Assembly: GCA_009809945.1 (NCBI GenBank)
Contig: WTPW01000617.1
Span: 307,061 to 371,060 of the forward strand
DNA from: Gigaspora margarita
Taxonomy: Eukaryota > Glomeromycota > Glomeromycetes > Diversisporales > Gigasporaceae
Reading direction: 5' to 3'
Length of the DNA stretch: 64,000 nt
The translations under genes and the position numbers were made by a program. Position 1 is the first letter of the stretch; the number at the start of each line of letters is the position of its first letter. The notes beneath the pieces were generated by a model, which had not been told where the DNA came from, searched no databases, and saw only the letters and a list, made by a program, of their open reading frames with translations. Below are positions 45,952-56,000 of the stretch, piece by piece.

Positions 45952-46344
45952 ACGCAGTGTAGACGCACTTAAATATGTACTAAATAAATTTGAAAAATGT
46001 GTTAATAAAATTTGATTAGTTCTTTGATATTCAAGTTTGTAGTACATATGTACATGTGCATACATATTTGATACGAGATATGATTGGTGCATTTTTTTAC
46101 GTGATAATAACTTTAAAAAAAAATCGACTTCAGCTAAAAACCAAAATAAATAATCGACTTGAGTCGACTTAGTCAAGTCGAATTTTTAAGATTGACTTGT
46201 TTCACTATATTAATGCTTATTTTTGACCATTTTTTTGTAGATCTTTTCTATTTTTAGTAATATATTAAGATTTTTTAAAATAGTTAGCTGTACATAGATT
46301 GCTCGGGATTCTGGTACATAATGTTATTTATAGATGCCCCCTAA

Positions 46345-47077
46345 TCTTTTGAAGGAAGTAAGCTGGATTTCTTACTTTTTGATAAAATTTTGAAAAGCTC
46401 AAGAAGAAATATCAATAATACTAAAATTTTAAAAAAAGTAAGTTTTATACCAAAAGTCTACTTCTGCTTAAGCTTCTGTATCTTCTAACAAAAAACTCTA
46501 GGGTTGTTGCCCTACTACATTTTCTATAGTAACGAAGTCTTCTATCTGAAAAGCCAAACCCAAAAGGAGAGTTTTTTTCAACTCTATTTTAGTTTTCTTA
46601 CATCTGATCTGAAACTCTTTGTCCAAGTTGCTTCTAGATAAAGCTTTTGTTATGTACAAATATATTAACTTCAAAGTTTGTATAGGTCAGGTTTTTGTAA
46701 AAAGTTTGGTATAAGGGATTATTGAAAAAAGTTGTATATGCCTATGTATTCTTTTTTCTAGTATATATTTTCATAATATATAGTTTTTTTTTTATATAAT
46801 TTTGGTAGCCTAGTTAGTAAAGTTCTCTAAATCAATTATATATCTTTGGTTTCTTTTTAGTTTTTTAAGCCCACTTTATTTTATTCTATAGTATTGTTAA
46901 AAATTCATATTATTCTTTGTTTGGGTTTTACCAAGTAGATTCTAATCTTTTAGTATTTAGCAAATACTTTATACAACCCAACAGATTTATCATAAATTTG
47001 TACTAACTAATACTAGTTTGTATTTTTTATAACCCTATTTGGTCTTGTCAAATATTTCTAGAATTTTTTACAAGTTA
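46345..47077. other. AT-rich spacer, no gene
   Basis: No gene-like frame. Slightly higher complexity around 46370-46700, where I recognise nothing. Confidence 0.35.
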
Positions 47078-48066
47078 AAAAAGCACTATTTATCATCTAA
47101 TTTTTTGCTACTAAGAGACTATCCCCTACTTCTACCTAATTATCAAATATAGCAATTTGATTGACTAAAATTATTAAAATTTTAAAAATTTTTAAACTTT
47201 AATATTAAATAACTTTTGAACTAGTGATCTGTTTTGGATGATTTTATAGGCAAATTATTTAGCTCAATGAAACAATTTTAATAAGCCTAAAATTGTCAAA
47301 ATCCAATTACAGAATTCCAAGACTATTGTAAATTTGTATTGCTTTAATTATATTATTTTTGTATATATTAAAAATTATTATTAAACCTTTAATATTAAAA
47401 AAAAAAAAAAAAATTATTATTAAAGATCTTATAAACTTTAATATTAAATAACTCTTAAACTAGTGATCCATTTTGAATAATTTTGCTACCAAAATGCTCA
47501 TCTTAATAAGGCGATTCTAATGAATCTAAAATTATTAAAACTGATTACAATATCTAGAGATCTTTATAGATTTGTGTTATTTTTAATATATTATATTAAA
47601 ATATCACAAATTTATAATAATCTCTGGATTTTGTAATCAGAATTTAACAATTTTAGATTTATTAGAATCATCTCATTGAGACAAGCATTTTGGTAGTAAA
47701 ATTATTCAAAACAGGATTACTGGTTTAAGAGTTATTTAATATTTAAATTTATAAGATCTTTAATAATAATTTTTAATATATATGAAAATAATATAATTAA
47801 AGCAATACAAATCTATAATGATTTTGGGATCCTGTAATTGGATTTTGATGATTTTAGACTCATTAGAATCATCTTATTGAGCTAAATATTTTGGTAGTAA
47901 AATTATCCAAAATGGATCATTGGTTTAAAAGTTATTTAATATTAAAGTTTAAAAATTTTTAAAATTTAATAATTTTAGCTAATCAAAACTTATTTGCTAT
48001 TAGGACCTGATAATTTTTTGATCCTTTCTCCCTATTTTAAAAATTAGATAATAAATAGTACTCCTC
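47078..48066. mobile_element. PIF-type element, GCACTATTTATC family, copy 2
   Basis: Ends AAAAAGCACTATTTATCATC and inverse AATAAATAGTACTCCTC with TTA on both sides (47075-47077, 48067-48069). The interior is four alternating palindrome arms (ATTTTGGTAGTAAAATTAT; AACTAGTGATC), giving two nested hairpins. Non-coding. Confidence 0.7.
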
Positions 48067-48254
48067 TTAGTATTTTCAAAATTACAGATTTCTATATACC
48101 TGACTAATAAAAATTAGTTCTGTAATATAGATATAATTTTTTAAAAATTCTTACTAGTAGAATTTAAACTCACAATCTGCTACTTGGAAATAACAACTTT
48201 ATTACTATTCTAAGTTACTATACTCTATATATTTATTTTAAATAAACAATACAT

Positions 48255-48509
48255 TAGGGTTCCGCAATTTGATTCGATTCGATTTGATTCGATCAAATAT
48301 TCGATCTCAAATCAAATTCAAATACAGAAATTTCAAATCAAATTCAAATTGACAAAATATTCGATTCGATTCGAAAATATTTAATAAAAATTACAAATAT
48401 ATTTGATTTGATTTGATTTGATCAAATCAAATTCAAATCAAGAGCTTATTCGATTCGATCAAATTCAAATATGCCTAATATTCGATTCGATTCGACTTTG
48501 AGGAACCCT
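48255..48509. mobile_element. MITE of ATTCGATTCGA words
   Basis: Ends TAGGGTTCCGCAA and TTTGAGGAACCCT; direct duplication ACAATACAT (9 bp) at 48246-48254 and 48510-48518. The interior is built of ATTCGA, GATTTGATT and their complements and can fold almost completely. Confidence 0.75.
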
Positions 48510-48796
48510 ACAATACATCAATATTACTTTACAAATGATAATTTTTGTTATTAAAAATTTTATTTGTTTTATTAAATAGAAGTCTTATTTATTTCTAAAA
48601 TATGCTATTTTTTATTGTATATTTTTAAAAATAAACTATTTTTTTGGATGATTTTGAATACAAAAAATCTAAAATAGCTTATTTTTAGATATAATTAATT
48701 TTTGGTTAATTGCAAATAGTTTTTACATAGTAATATCTAAATTCTACTATGCAAATCAATTATTAGTATTTATGAAAACTTGTTTGGAAAATTAAA

Positions 48797-49617
48797 TGGG
48801 TTACTATTAATAGAAATAAGACAGATCTATATTTGAAACAAAATTAATACCTTAACTTTCACAGCTTATATATTGATAAATTTTAAAACTATCTTGATAA
48901 TTTTTTTTTTTTTTTATGTCAAAGTTACCGCTATGGTGAAAGGCTTTTATTCAAGTAAAGTCAGATCACAGGCGCCTCCAGGGGCGCCCTGACATTTGTT
49001 ACATAGACGAGAGTACAACAAGCCACATGTACAACTTTTGGTTGTCTAATTTAAGTAGTCCGCCCGAAGGTTCTACACTAGTTGCCATACCTGCAACCCA
49101 ACTAGGGGGTTACCTATTTAAACCCTCTGATCTATGCTTCTCTTGCCAAATCCTTCTTGTATCACCAGTACAGTCCTCCGTTACATAAGGCAGACAAGGC
49201 CAGTCCTGGATACTTGCGGAATCCCCTTAGGACTAATTTATCCTCGCAGCACACTTGGTAGAGCACTCCCTGTCCCACACAGGTATTATCTACGCTTCGG
49301 TAACTTACGCTACAGCTTTACCTGTATACTTGCAGTCAGGGCTAACCATTGAACCGCTACCGTTACCTACTTCTGCCCTTGTCGAGGTTCACTCCAATCC
49401 CGATACCCACCACAACCTTCCTATCGGTCCTTCCCCAAGTCCCCAAACTTCCAAACCACTATCTTGATAATTTAATATTCAAAAGAAAACTAAAATCATA
49501 TGCTTTTATTTGAATATTAAACCATCAAGATAGCTTTAAATTCATTGATATATGAGCTGTGAAAGTTAAGATATTAATTTTTTTTAAATATAGATCTGCT
49601 TTTTTTCTATCAATATA
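48797..49617. mobile_element. Inverted-repeat element carrying a SINE
   Basis: Outer arms pair over about 100 bp (AAGNCAGATCTATATTT; CTTAACTTTCACAGCT; ACTATCTTGATA). Without the SINE it would be about 260 bp. Confidence 0.55.
48901..49460 (-). mobile_element. SINE/retroposon, longest copy
   Basis: About 545 bp on the minus strand plus a 15-A tail (48901-48915), flanked by ACTATCTTGATAA (48888-48900 and 49461-49473), a textbook long target duplication. The minus-strand head contains GCGGTTCAATGGTTAGCCC, an A-box-like tRNA segment, about 80 bp from the 5' end. The 3' end is AATAAAAGCCTTTCACC. It is GC-richer than its surroundings. Short plus-strand open frames within it are incidental. Confidence 0.8.
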
Positions 49618-49632
49618 GCCCAAATATATATA

Positions 49633-50729
49633 TAGTCGTCCTCCTATATAATCACCTCCCATATAATCACAAACTTTATATAATCATACCAAAAACATAA
49701 TACCGTTTTTTTTATATTAAAACTACCTCTATATAGTCACAATAATATTATAATCACTATCACATTTTTTTAGAAATAGTTGGCTGATTTTAATAATAAA
49801 ATTACTTCTTCACAATCATATTTATATATGATCGTGAATAGTTTCTATATATAACAGTTATGATTTTAATAATTAAATCAACTTTTATGCAATAAGTAAA
49901 CTTGTTTGGAAGAATAAAATACACCTACTATTAAAGTTTTATGCAAATTGGATAACTTTTTATTAGTATTGTTTCTCATTTTACGTATCTACGAATATAG
50001 CTAAAAAATTTGTAATTTTTTCTTATAGGAATGTAAACGAAAAAATATATTAATGAAATATCAACTGATTTACTTACATGAAAATTTTATTATAGATGTA
50101 TTTTGTTCTTCTGAACAACTTTCTTATTGCATTAAAATCGATTTACTTAGTATTATTTTGACTTTTATATATAGCAACGATCAATGATCATATATAAAAT
50201 TTTTTAAAAAAATTTTTATATATGATCATTGATCATTGCTATATATAAAAATTAAAATAATACTAAGTGAATCAATTTTTATGCAATAAGTAGAATTGTT
50301 CAGAAGAACAAAATACATCTATTATAAATTTTTCATGTAAATCAGTTGATATTTCATTAATATATTTTTTCGTTTACGTTCTACAAGAAAAAATTACAAA
50401 TTTTTTAGCTATATTCATAGATACGTAAAATGAGAAACAATACTAATAAAAAGTTATCCGATTTGTATAAAAATTTAATAGTAGGTGTATTTTATTCTTT
50501 CAAACAATTTTACTTATTCATAAAAGTTGATTTAATTATTAAAATTGTAACTTTTATATGTAGAAACTATCTACAATCATATTTAAAATTTTTAAAATAC
50601 CTCTACTAAATCACTTTTTTTATATTAATATAATTTGTGCTTATATAGAGGTACTTTTATAAAGTTACATCTTTTTATAATTACATATTTGGGCATACCC
50701 AACTGTGTTATTATAGGGGAGGACGACTG
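49633..50729. mobile_element. Pogo-like MITE, CAGTCGTCCTCC ends
   Basis: Inverted ends YAGTCGTCCTCC then CTATAATMAC with TA flanks, resembling Tigger/pogo termini. The 1.1-kb interior is a palindrome (about 49830-50580; centre near 50210) with ATATATGATCATTGATCAT at its middle. No coding. Confidence 0.7.
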
Positions 50730-50985
50730 TATTCTAAAAGTTTTATAAAAATTTGAGTACTTTTTATTATTTAACTTTTAATTTTTAAGTTTAATAAATA
50801 TATATGTTAATAGAATTTTAATTTTTTTTATTAAATATAAAAATTAAAAACCAATTAGTAAAAAATTTTCTGATTTTGTAGAAAATTACAAAGTATATAT
50901 ATTTGCTTTTCTGATTAAGTTTACTTAAAATAATTAATTAATTTGTATAGTCAAGTTTGAATTTTACTATATAGCAACTATTATC

Positions 50986-51910
50986 AAACTTAAGATAGCT
51001 CATTTTTAGATTAAAAATGTTTTTGAGGTTTTTAACCAAAAACAAAATAACTTATTTTTGAGATAGCTTATTTTTGGCAATAAATAATAATTTTAAAATC
51101 CTTTATTATACTAATTCCATATTATTTTATTTATTTTATAAATATTATACTTTACAGACAATAATTTACTAATATATATATCTTATAAACAAAGTAAATA
51201 GTTTATTTTACTAACAAGTCTATTTGTAAATTCTTTTTTTTATCAATAGCTTATTTATAGAAAATTTATTTTTATAAATTATGCTAATTTTAGTTTTAAT
51301 TCTAAACTAACCTTAACTGTTAATTATTAAAATTACTTTGTAAAATGAGCTATTAGCAGATAAAACTATTTATAAAATAAGCTTGTTAATAAAATATACT
51401 ATTAAGTGAACTTGTCTATAAATTGATTGTCTATAAAATATTGCCTATAAAAAGGATATTAGTAAGTAAACTACAATATATTATATTATCCTATTCATTA
51501 ACAAGATAAAATTAGATTATAAAAATATAAATATAGTATTTTTAGAGCACTTAGATAATATAAGACCTTTGCAATATAAAAAATAAATACTGTCCAAAAA
51601 TAAAAGTTGAGTTTTTGTTATATTTGAATAATTTTCAATATGGACTACATTTTTCAATTATAAATAAAAATTAAAAAAATTGAGTTATTTAAAAAATTTC
51701 TTTGGAGTTTTGTATATCATAAAATTGTCTAATACAACTGGTTATCAAATCATAAAATTTTTGATTAACTTGAATCAGATTGAACAAAACAAATTTAATT
51801 TTTTTTAAAATTATATATAAACCAGCCCTTTCTACTAAAAGACCCAATATTTTAGAAATAAGGTATTAAAATAAATCTTACTTTTTAGTTAAATTTAATT
51901 GGCTAAAATT
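50986..51910. other. AT-rich spacer, no gene
   Basis: Contains repeated TTTATAAAATAAGCTTGT-like words (51180-51470) also seen in the core of the 18424-19159 element; otherwise nothing. Confidence 0.4.
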
Positions 51911-51926
51911 ATATATATATATTATT

Positions 51927-52333
51927 ATTATTATTTTTTTTTTTAAACCTTAAGCAGTCATGCTAATACTTTATTAAGATTCTTGAAATTATATTTGTAA
52001 CTATATAGAACTATCTAATATTTAAATTCAGCATCACCCGGCCACCAGACAGTACCTAAGTGCAACCTGCTGTACTATCTCGAATTGAGATAGACTGCTC
52101 GTTTGACTACTTAAAGTCCATAGTAGAAGGAGGACCCCGAATAATTTATGTAAGGTTATATTTGAGGATCATAGTAAAAATTTTTTCTGTTAGCGGTTCT
52201 ACTTTGGTATATATCAGCTACATTTCAAATATCAGGTACCAACTTTGGTATTGGTTCCCAATTTTTAAAATGTAAGCTTTCGAAAAAAAATTTTTGAACC
52301 AACGCCACTCTCTAAAAAAAAATGGAACCAACG

Positions 52334-52370
<37 letters not shown>

Positions 52371-53341
52371 AATAAATAAAAAAAACAGAACCAACGCTCT
52401 TTAAAAAAAACTACTTACCATTCCCATTACCTCTTTTTAAATATAACATTTGAAAAAATTACCCTGTTACCATTCTTTCAAATATACTCATTTTGCCCAT
52501 TATCCTTTTTCAAATATAACCTTTTTACCCAATACCTACTTTTCAAATATAACCTTTTTAAAAAAATGGCCCTCTGTTAGTGATTTTTCAAATATGACAT
52601 TACATAGATGGTTCGGGGTCCTGTAGAAGGGTCTTCCCCCTTTTACGACAAGCCCTACCATTGTTTTCAATGCTTCTTTTTTCACGCATTCTTCTTTTTC
52701 TTCTAGCTGCCTTCTTTTTTCTTCCCTCCGCAGTTAATTTAGTCTCCTATCGGCAACTGGCTTCTTTCTCTCTTTTATCCTCCTCTTCATTTTTCCTATT
52801 ATCTTTTTTTCTCTTTCCCATTCGTTAACTTTCCCACATCGTATCCTCTATACTTGTTTGTAGAAAGTGTTCCAGGCTGTCTTTATCACTGTACTTATGA
52901 ATTTTTTTCTTGACTTCATCTTCTGAAATCAAGCCTTTGATAAGTGCTTCTCTTGTTGCAAACTCTTCTGATTCTGATTTTCTATACAAAGTCATATATA
53001 TTACGTATGGTGGAACTCGGAGCCTTTCTTCTTCTTCTAGTCCCTTCCATGCTGTTGCAATAGTTACTTTCTGTATTCTTTTCCAAAGACTTGTCTGCTC
53101 TTTGCAAGATGCCAAATGCAACTGTGTTTCTTTAATCTTGTCTAGACATACTTGGCACTCTGCCATCATATAAATATCTGGTCCCCTTTTGTTGAGTTCT
53201 TCCAATGTCAGAAGCTTTTCCATTATGCACTTTATCAGTGTATTTCTTCTTGTGCTTATCCTTCTTGTATTATAGCACACTCCTTTTGAGGTATTCATTA
53301 TATTTCAGAAGTATGCCCAGTTGTATGATATGGTCTTCGTC
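51927..53341 (-). pseudogene. 5'-truncated LINE with 3' UTR and poly(A), copy D
   Basis: Minus-strand open frame 53298-52825 (157 residues) is the C-terminal end of a LINE ORF2: a zinc tail C-X2-C-X9-H-X3-C in AECQVCLDKIKETQLHLASC, then SLWKRIQKVTIATAWKGL. The 3' UTR runs to an A-rich tail at 51927-51945 with TAA repeats. ATATATATATTATT flanks both ends (about 51913-51926, 53342-53355). A hAT-type element (52131-52622) sits in the UTR. The same zinc tail recurs in the copy at 54632-55925. Confidence 0.75.
52131..52622. mobile_element. hAT-type element in LINE 3' UTR
   Basis: Ends AGGACCCCGAAYNAT...ATATTTGA inverted, perfect 8-bp duplication GTAGAAGG (52123-52130, 52623-52630). The interior has tandem TTTTCAAATATAACCTTTTT units (52440-52600), GGAACCAACGCTCTTTAAAA repeats and a 28-A run (52340-52368). 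Confidence 0.85.
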
Positions 53342-53355
53342 ATATATATATTATT

Positions 53356-53820
53356 TAAAGATAAGTTTCTATAATAAATAAATATTAAATAATAGATATT
53401 AGAACTCTTATTTAATATTCATTATTAAAATCTTTTAATTTTATTTAGAGAGCTTCCAGAAATTACATAATTTTGGGGTAGGTGGGTGGGGTCCCCAAAA
53501 TATCAGATTATAATTCTGGTCAAAATTTTATAATTTTGATTAAAATTATAAAATTATAAAATTATTAATAACTTTTGATCTACTAAACCAATTCATATAA
53601 TTAAATTACCAAAATAATCCTCTCAAAGAGAGGATTTTAATATGTCTAAAATCATAAAAATCCAATTACAAAATTCCAAGATCAAACTAGGTTTATGTAA
53701 TATTTTTTTTTTTACTTTACAACCTTGCACTATTTATTAGAATTTTTATGTACAAAATAATACAAAAAACCAACTCTAACTTTAATATAGGCTACTACTT
53801 GGCAACTCCTCTAGTGCTCA
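53356..53820. other. AT-rich spacer with palindrome arm
   Basis: 53560-53650 carries one arm of the AAAATNATCCTCTCANAGAG palindrome family, next to a GGGGTAGGTGGGTGGGGTCC run (53474). The left remnant of a PIF-type element is likely. Confidence 0.4.
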
Positions 53821-54116
53821 AAAACCTCAGACATCTAGTATAAAGGTCATACTTGAAATTTTTCAGCAAAAACACCAAAAATTTGAGAAGCAAAAAACAG
53901 TTTTTAACAATTATCTTGGCATTCAGTGGTTCAATTTGAATGAACTTTTTTTAAAAATGAAGTTCTTAATTAGGCGCATCAAACGAAAAAAGTTTATACA
54001 ATTCTGATTACTAGATTAGAAGTTATTAAAGTAAATAGATTTTGTTGTTTTTAGCAAATTAGGTTAAAATTGGCCAAAATCCAGTTATGATCTATATGAA
54101 AGATGTCTGGGGTCCT
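53821..54116. mobile_element. hAT-type MITE, AGGACCCCRGACATCT family
   Basis: Ends AAAACCTCAGACATCTAG (worn) and AGATGTCTGGGGTCCT; 8-bp duplication AGTGCYCA (53813-53820, 54117-54124). About 296 bp, no coding. Confidence 0.75.
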
Positions 54117-54128
54117 AGTGCCCAAATA

Positions 54129-54418
54129 TGGGGGATGTCTAAAGTGGAGACATCTCATATTTAATAATTTATTCAATTAACTTTATGGTTAAGGTCGTCC
54201 TATATTAGGGTTAGATTGGTTTTTAGGTAAATATATATAAGCAAAATTGCCTTCCCGACATTTTTGATTAACACATCGAGGCAGGTTTAGACTGCCGTTT
54301 TTTGTATTTTTCAAGGTTTTCGCTTTTTTTTCATTTTTGCTTCACCGAAGATCAACAAAATTCTATAATTTGATTGGCGGTTGTTCACATGATTTGTCTC
54401 CGCTTTAGACGACCCCCA
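54129..54418. mobile_element. TIR element with TGGGGG ends
   Basis: Inverted ends TGGGGGNYGTCTAAAGYGG then AGACA; AATA on both flanks. Interior has CATCGAGGCAGGTTTAGACT, of higher complexity than the region but not recognised. Confidence 0.6.
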
Positions 54419-54432
54419 AATATGGTTGTTGC

Positions 54433-54623
54433 AAGACTTCGAGCAATCTATGAACAGCTAACTATTTTAAAAAATCTTAATATATTACTAAAAATAGAAA
54501 AGATCTATAGAAAAATGGTCAAAAATAAGCATTAATATTACTAAATATAGAAAAGATCTACAAAAAATAGTCAAAAATAAGCAAAAGCAAATAGTGATCT
54601 ATCTATATATAGCTCGGGGTCCT
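54433..54623. mobile_element. hAT-type MITE, intact 191-bp copy
   Basis: Ends AAGACTTCGAGC and GCTCGGGGTCCT; perfect 8-bp duplication GTTGTTGC (54425-54432, 54624-54631). It has no hAT insertion and so serves as the reference for the element split at 42212-46312. Confidence 0.85.
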
Positions 54624-54631
54624 GTTGTTGC

Positions 54632-55925
54632 ACTAATATTTGTATGACATTACTCATATATTTCTTTGAAAATATATCCAGGTTCTCAGCTACTTTTGTA
54701 CTGTTCGACAAATCTAGTTCCTTTTGCACCTACCAACTAACTTTCTCCATATCTGTAATTTGTTGTAGAAATAACTTTTTCACCAGAATAGTAGCTTTCG
54801 CTACTTGTTCTTGTTTCCTTCTTTTCCTATTTTCATTTTCTGATATACTGGATGAAGAAGGCCTTAAGCCAGATGAAAAGGCCAGCATGTTGAAATTCTC
54901 TTGGTGCTTTTTTTTCATCTTCCTGTTTATACCAACTAACTTCTCTCATCAAATAACTCAGTTATATCTCTCTTTTCAAATAATGTGATAAAAGCTTTTC
55001 TGAAGACATACAAGACTCCATGGATATATAGATTCGCTTCTTTTTTGCTATACAGCTATATCTACTTTTCTTTTTTGCATACCACTAATATACAGTTTAT
55101 TTTCTATATATCTTTTCTTCTTGTTTTCATCCAACAAAACTTTTTTCAAATCTCTAATATCTAATGTAAACCTTGATTCGTCTGCCAAAAGTATCCATGC
55201 TGTTTTAAGTACTTGTATCTTTATTTCTTGCCAAAGCTTTTCTAACAAACTACAACACACTAAATGATTAATATTTTCCTTAATCTCTTCTGTACACATG
55301 ATATAGTTCGAAAATTTATATAATCAAGGTTTACATATATGCAATTCTTCTAATGTTGAAAGAAGTTGAAAAAACCTCTAATACGTGAGACGAGTGTAAA
55401 ACTATTTCTATTGATCTACACCTTGCCCTTCCCAATTCTTTTAGTCTATCCTATCTAAATGACTAGTTCAGCTCATCTTCATTAAAACCACAACTTTGAG
55501 TGAAACTTCTTTTTGAAACAAGACATTTTCTTTTATGAAATCTTCTCTTGAGTTGTATAATAAACTTCTGTAAGCAGTCCTTGATAAACTTTTCTTTCCA
55601 ATATAATGAGGCATTCCATCACATGTTAGAACTGGGTGTTCATTTTCACTTCTTTTAAAGCAAGCTGTCTTCTTTGCAAGTTTGCCAGCCCTTTTGTTCT
55701 AGAGTAAACCACTATGAGCTTTAATTTTAATTAGATTCAGAACAATTTCCTTAACTTGAATTACTTCTACAATTTTGTTTAGAATTGATCTATTCTTTAA
55801 CTTAAATAGCTTTTTGAAGCTTTGTGTTTTCAAGACTTTCTCAATACTTCTAATTGCAAATGAACTGTCTGTTTTAATTGTAACTTGTGTATATGATCTG
55901 GCTACATCACGAAATATTTTAAGTA
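54632..55925 (-). pseudogene. LINE remnant, RNase H and zinc tail, copy B
   Basis: On the minus strand from 55925: VTIKTDSSFAIRSIEKVLK (second RNase H Asp), IKIKAHSGLL then a stop, NKRAGKLAKKTACF (the His and Ala/Asp region of the fold), and further down TEEIKENINHLVCC, the same zinc tail as copy D, in an open stretch 55299-55048. Stops and frame changes throughout. The 5' part is missing; a hAT duplication site at 55993 lies just beyond. Confidence 0.7.
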
Positions 55926-56000
55926 GCTATATATTGATATATAACACATAATCATTTTATATCGATTAAAATTAAACGTTATATATCAATTAACTTGTTA

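Larger units (their letters stand above)
42306..46207 (+). mobile_element. hAT DNA transposon, 3.9 kb
   Basis: Perfect inverted ends TAGTGAAAC...GTTTCACTA with perfect 8-bp duplication TATTAATG (42298-42305, 46208-46215); the empty site is present in the MITE at 54433-54623. Subterminal zones repeat AAGTCGACTTA-like words. It contains one transposase gene (43577-45951, broken) and two nested MITEs (42396-42535, 42723-42850) in its 5' leader. Region 42851-43576 is otherwise AT-rich and empty. Confidence 0.85.
42212..46312. mobile_element. Middle MITE of nest (hAT-like)
   Basis: Left end AGGACCCCGAGCTATACATA and right end GATTGCTCGGGATTCT with 8-bp duplication GGTAYATA (42204-42211, 46313-46320). 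An uninterrupted 191-bp copy lies at 54433-54623 in reverse orientation and confirms the empty site. Confidence 0.75.
41707..46341. mobile_element. Outer PIF-type element of nest
   Basis: Ends AGGGCATCCATAAATAACG and TTATTTATAGATGCCCCC with TAA on both sides (41704-41706, 46342-46344). Same family as 24892-25419, whose 528 bp shows how much was inserted here. The left part carries the GATCCAGTAATCCAAAT palindrome pair (41830-42110). Confidence 0.75.
48715..50985. repeat. 330-bp palindromic module, copy E, interrupted
   Basis: The left arm (48715-48796, TACATAGTAATATC...GAAAACTTGTTTGG) and the rest (50735-50985, ending TTACTATATAGCAACTA) are separated by two further elements. The rejoined pieces would be about 330 bp, as in copies A-D. 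Confidence 0.6.

Noticed and set aside
49134..49467. Two overlapping plus-strand frames, GC-richer than the surroundings
   Set aside because: They are antisense to the SINE at 48901-49460; no domain.
52340..52368. Poly(A) tail of the LINE copy D
   Set aside because: It lies inside the hAT-type element with its own duplication, and on the wrong strand for a minus-strand LINE; the true tail is at 51927-51945.
54644..54988. 114-residue plus-strand frame
   Set aside because: Antisense to the LINE remnant; hydrophobic low-information translation.
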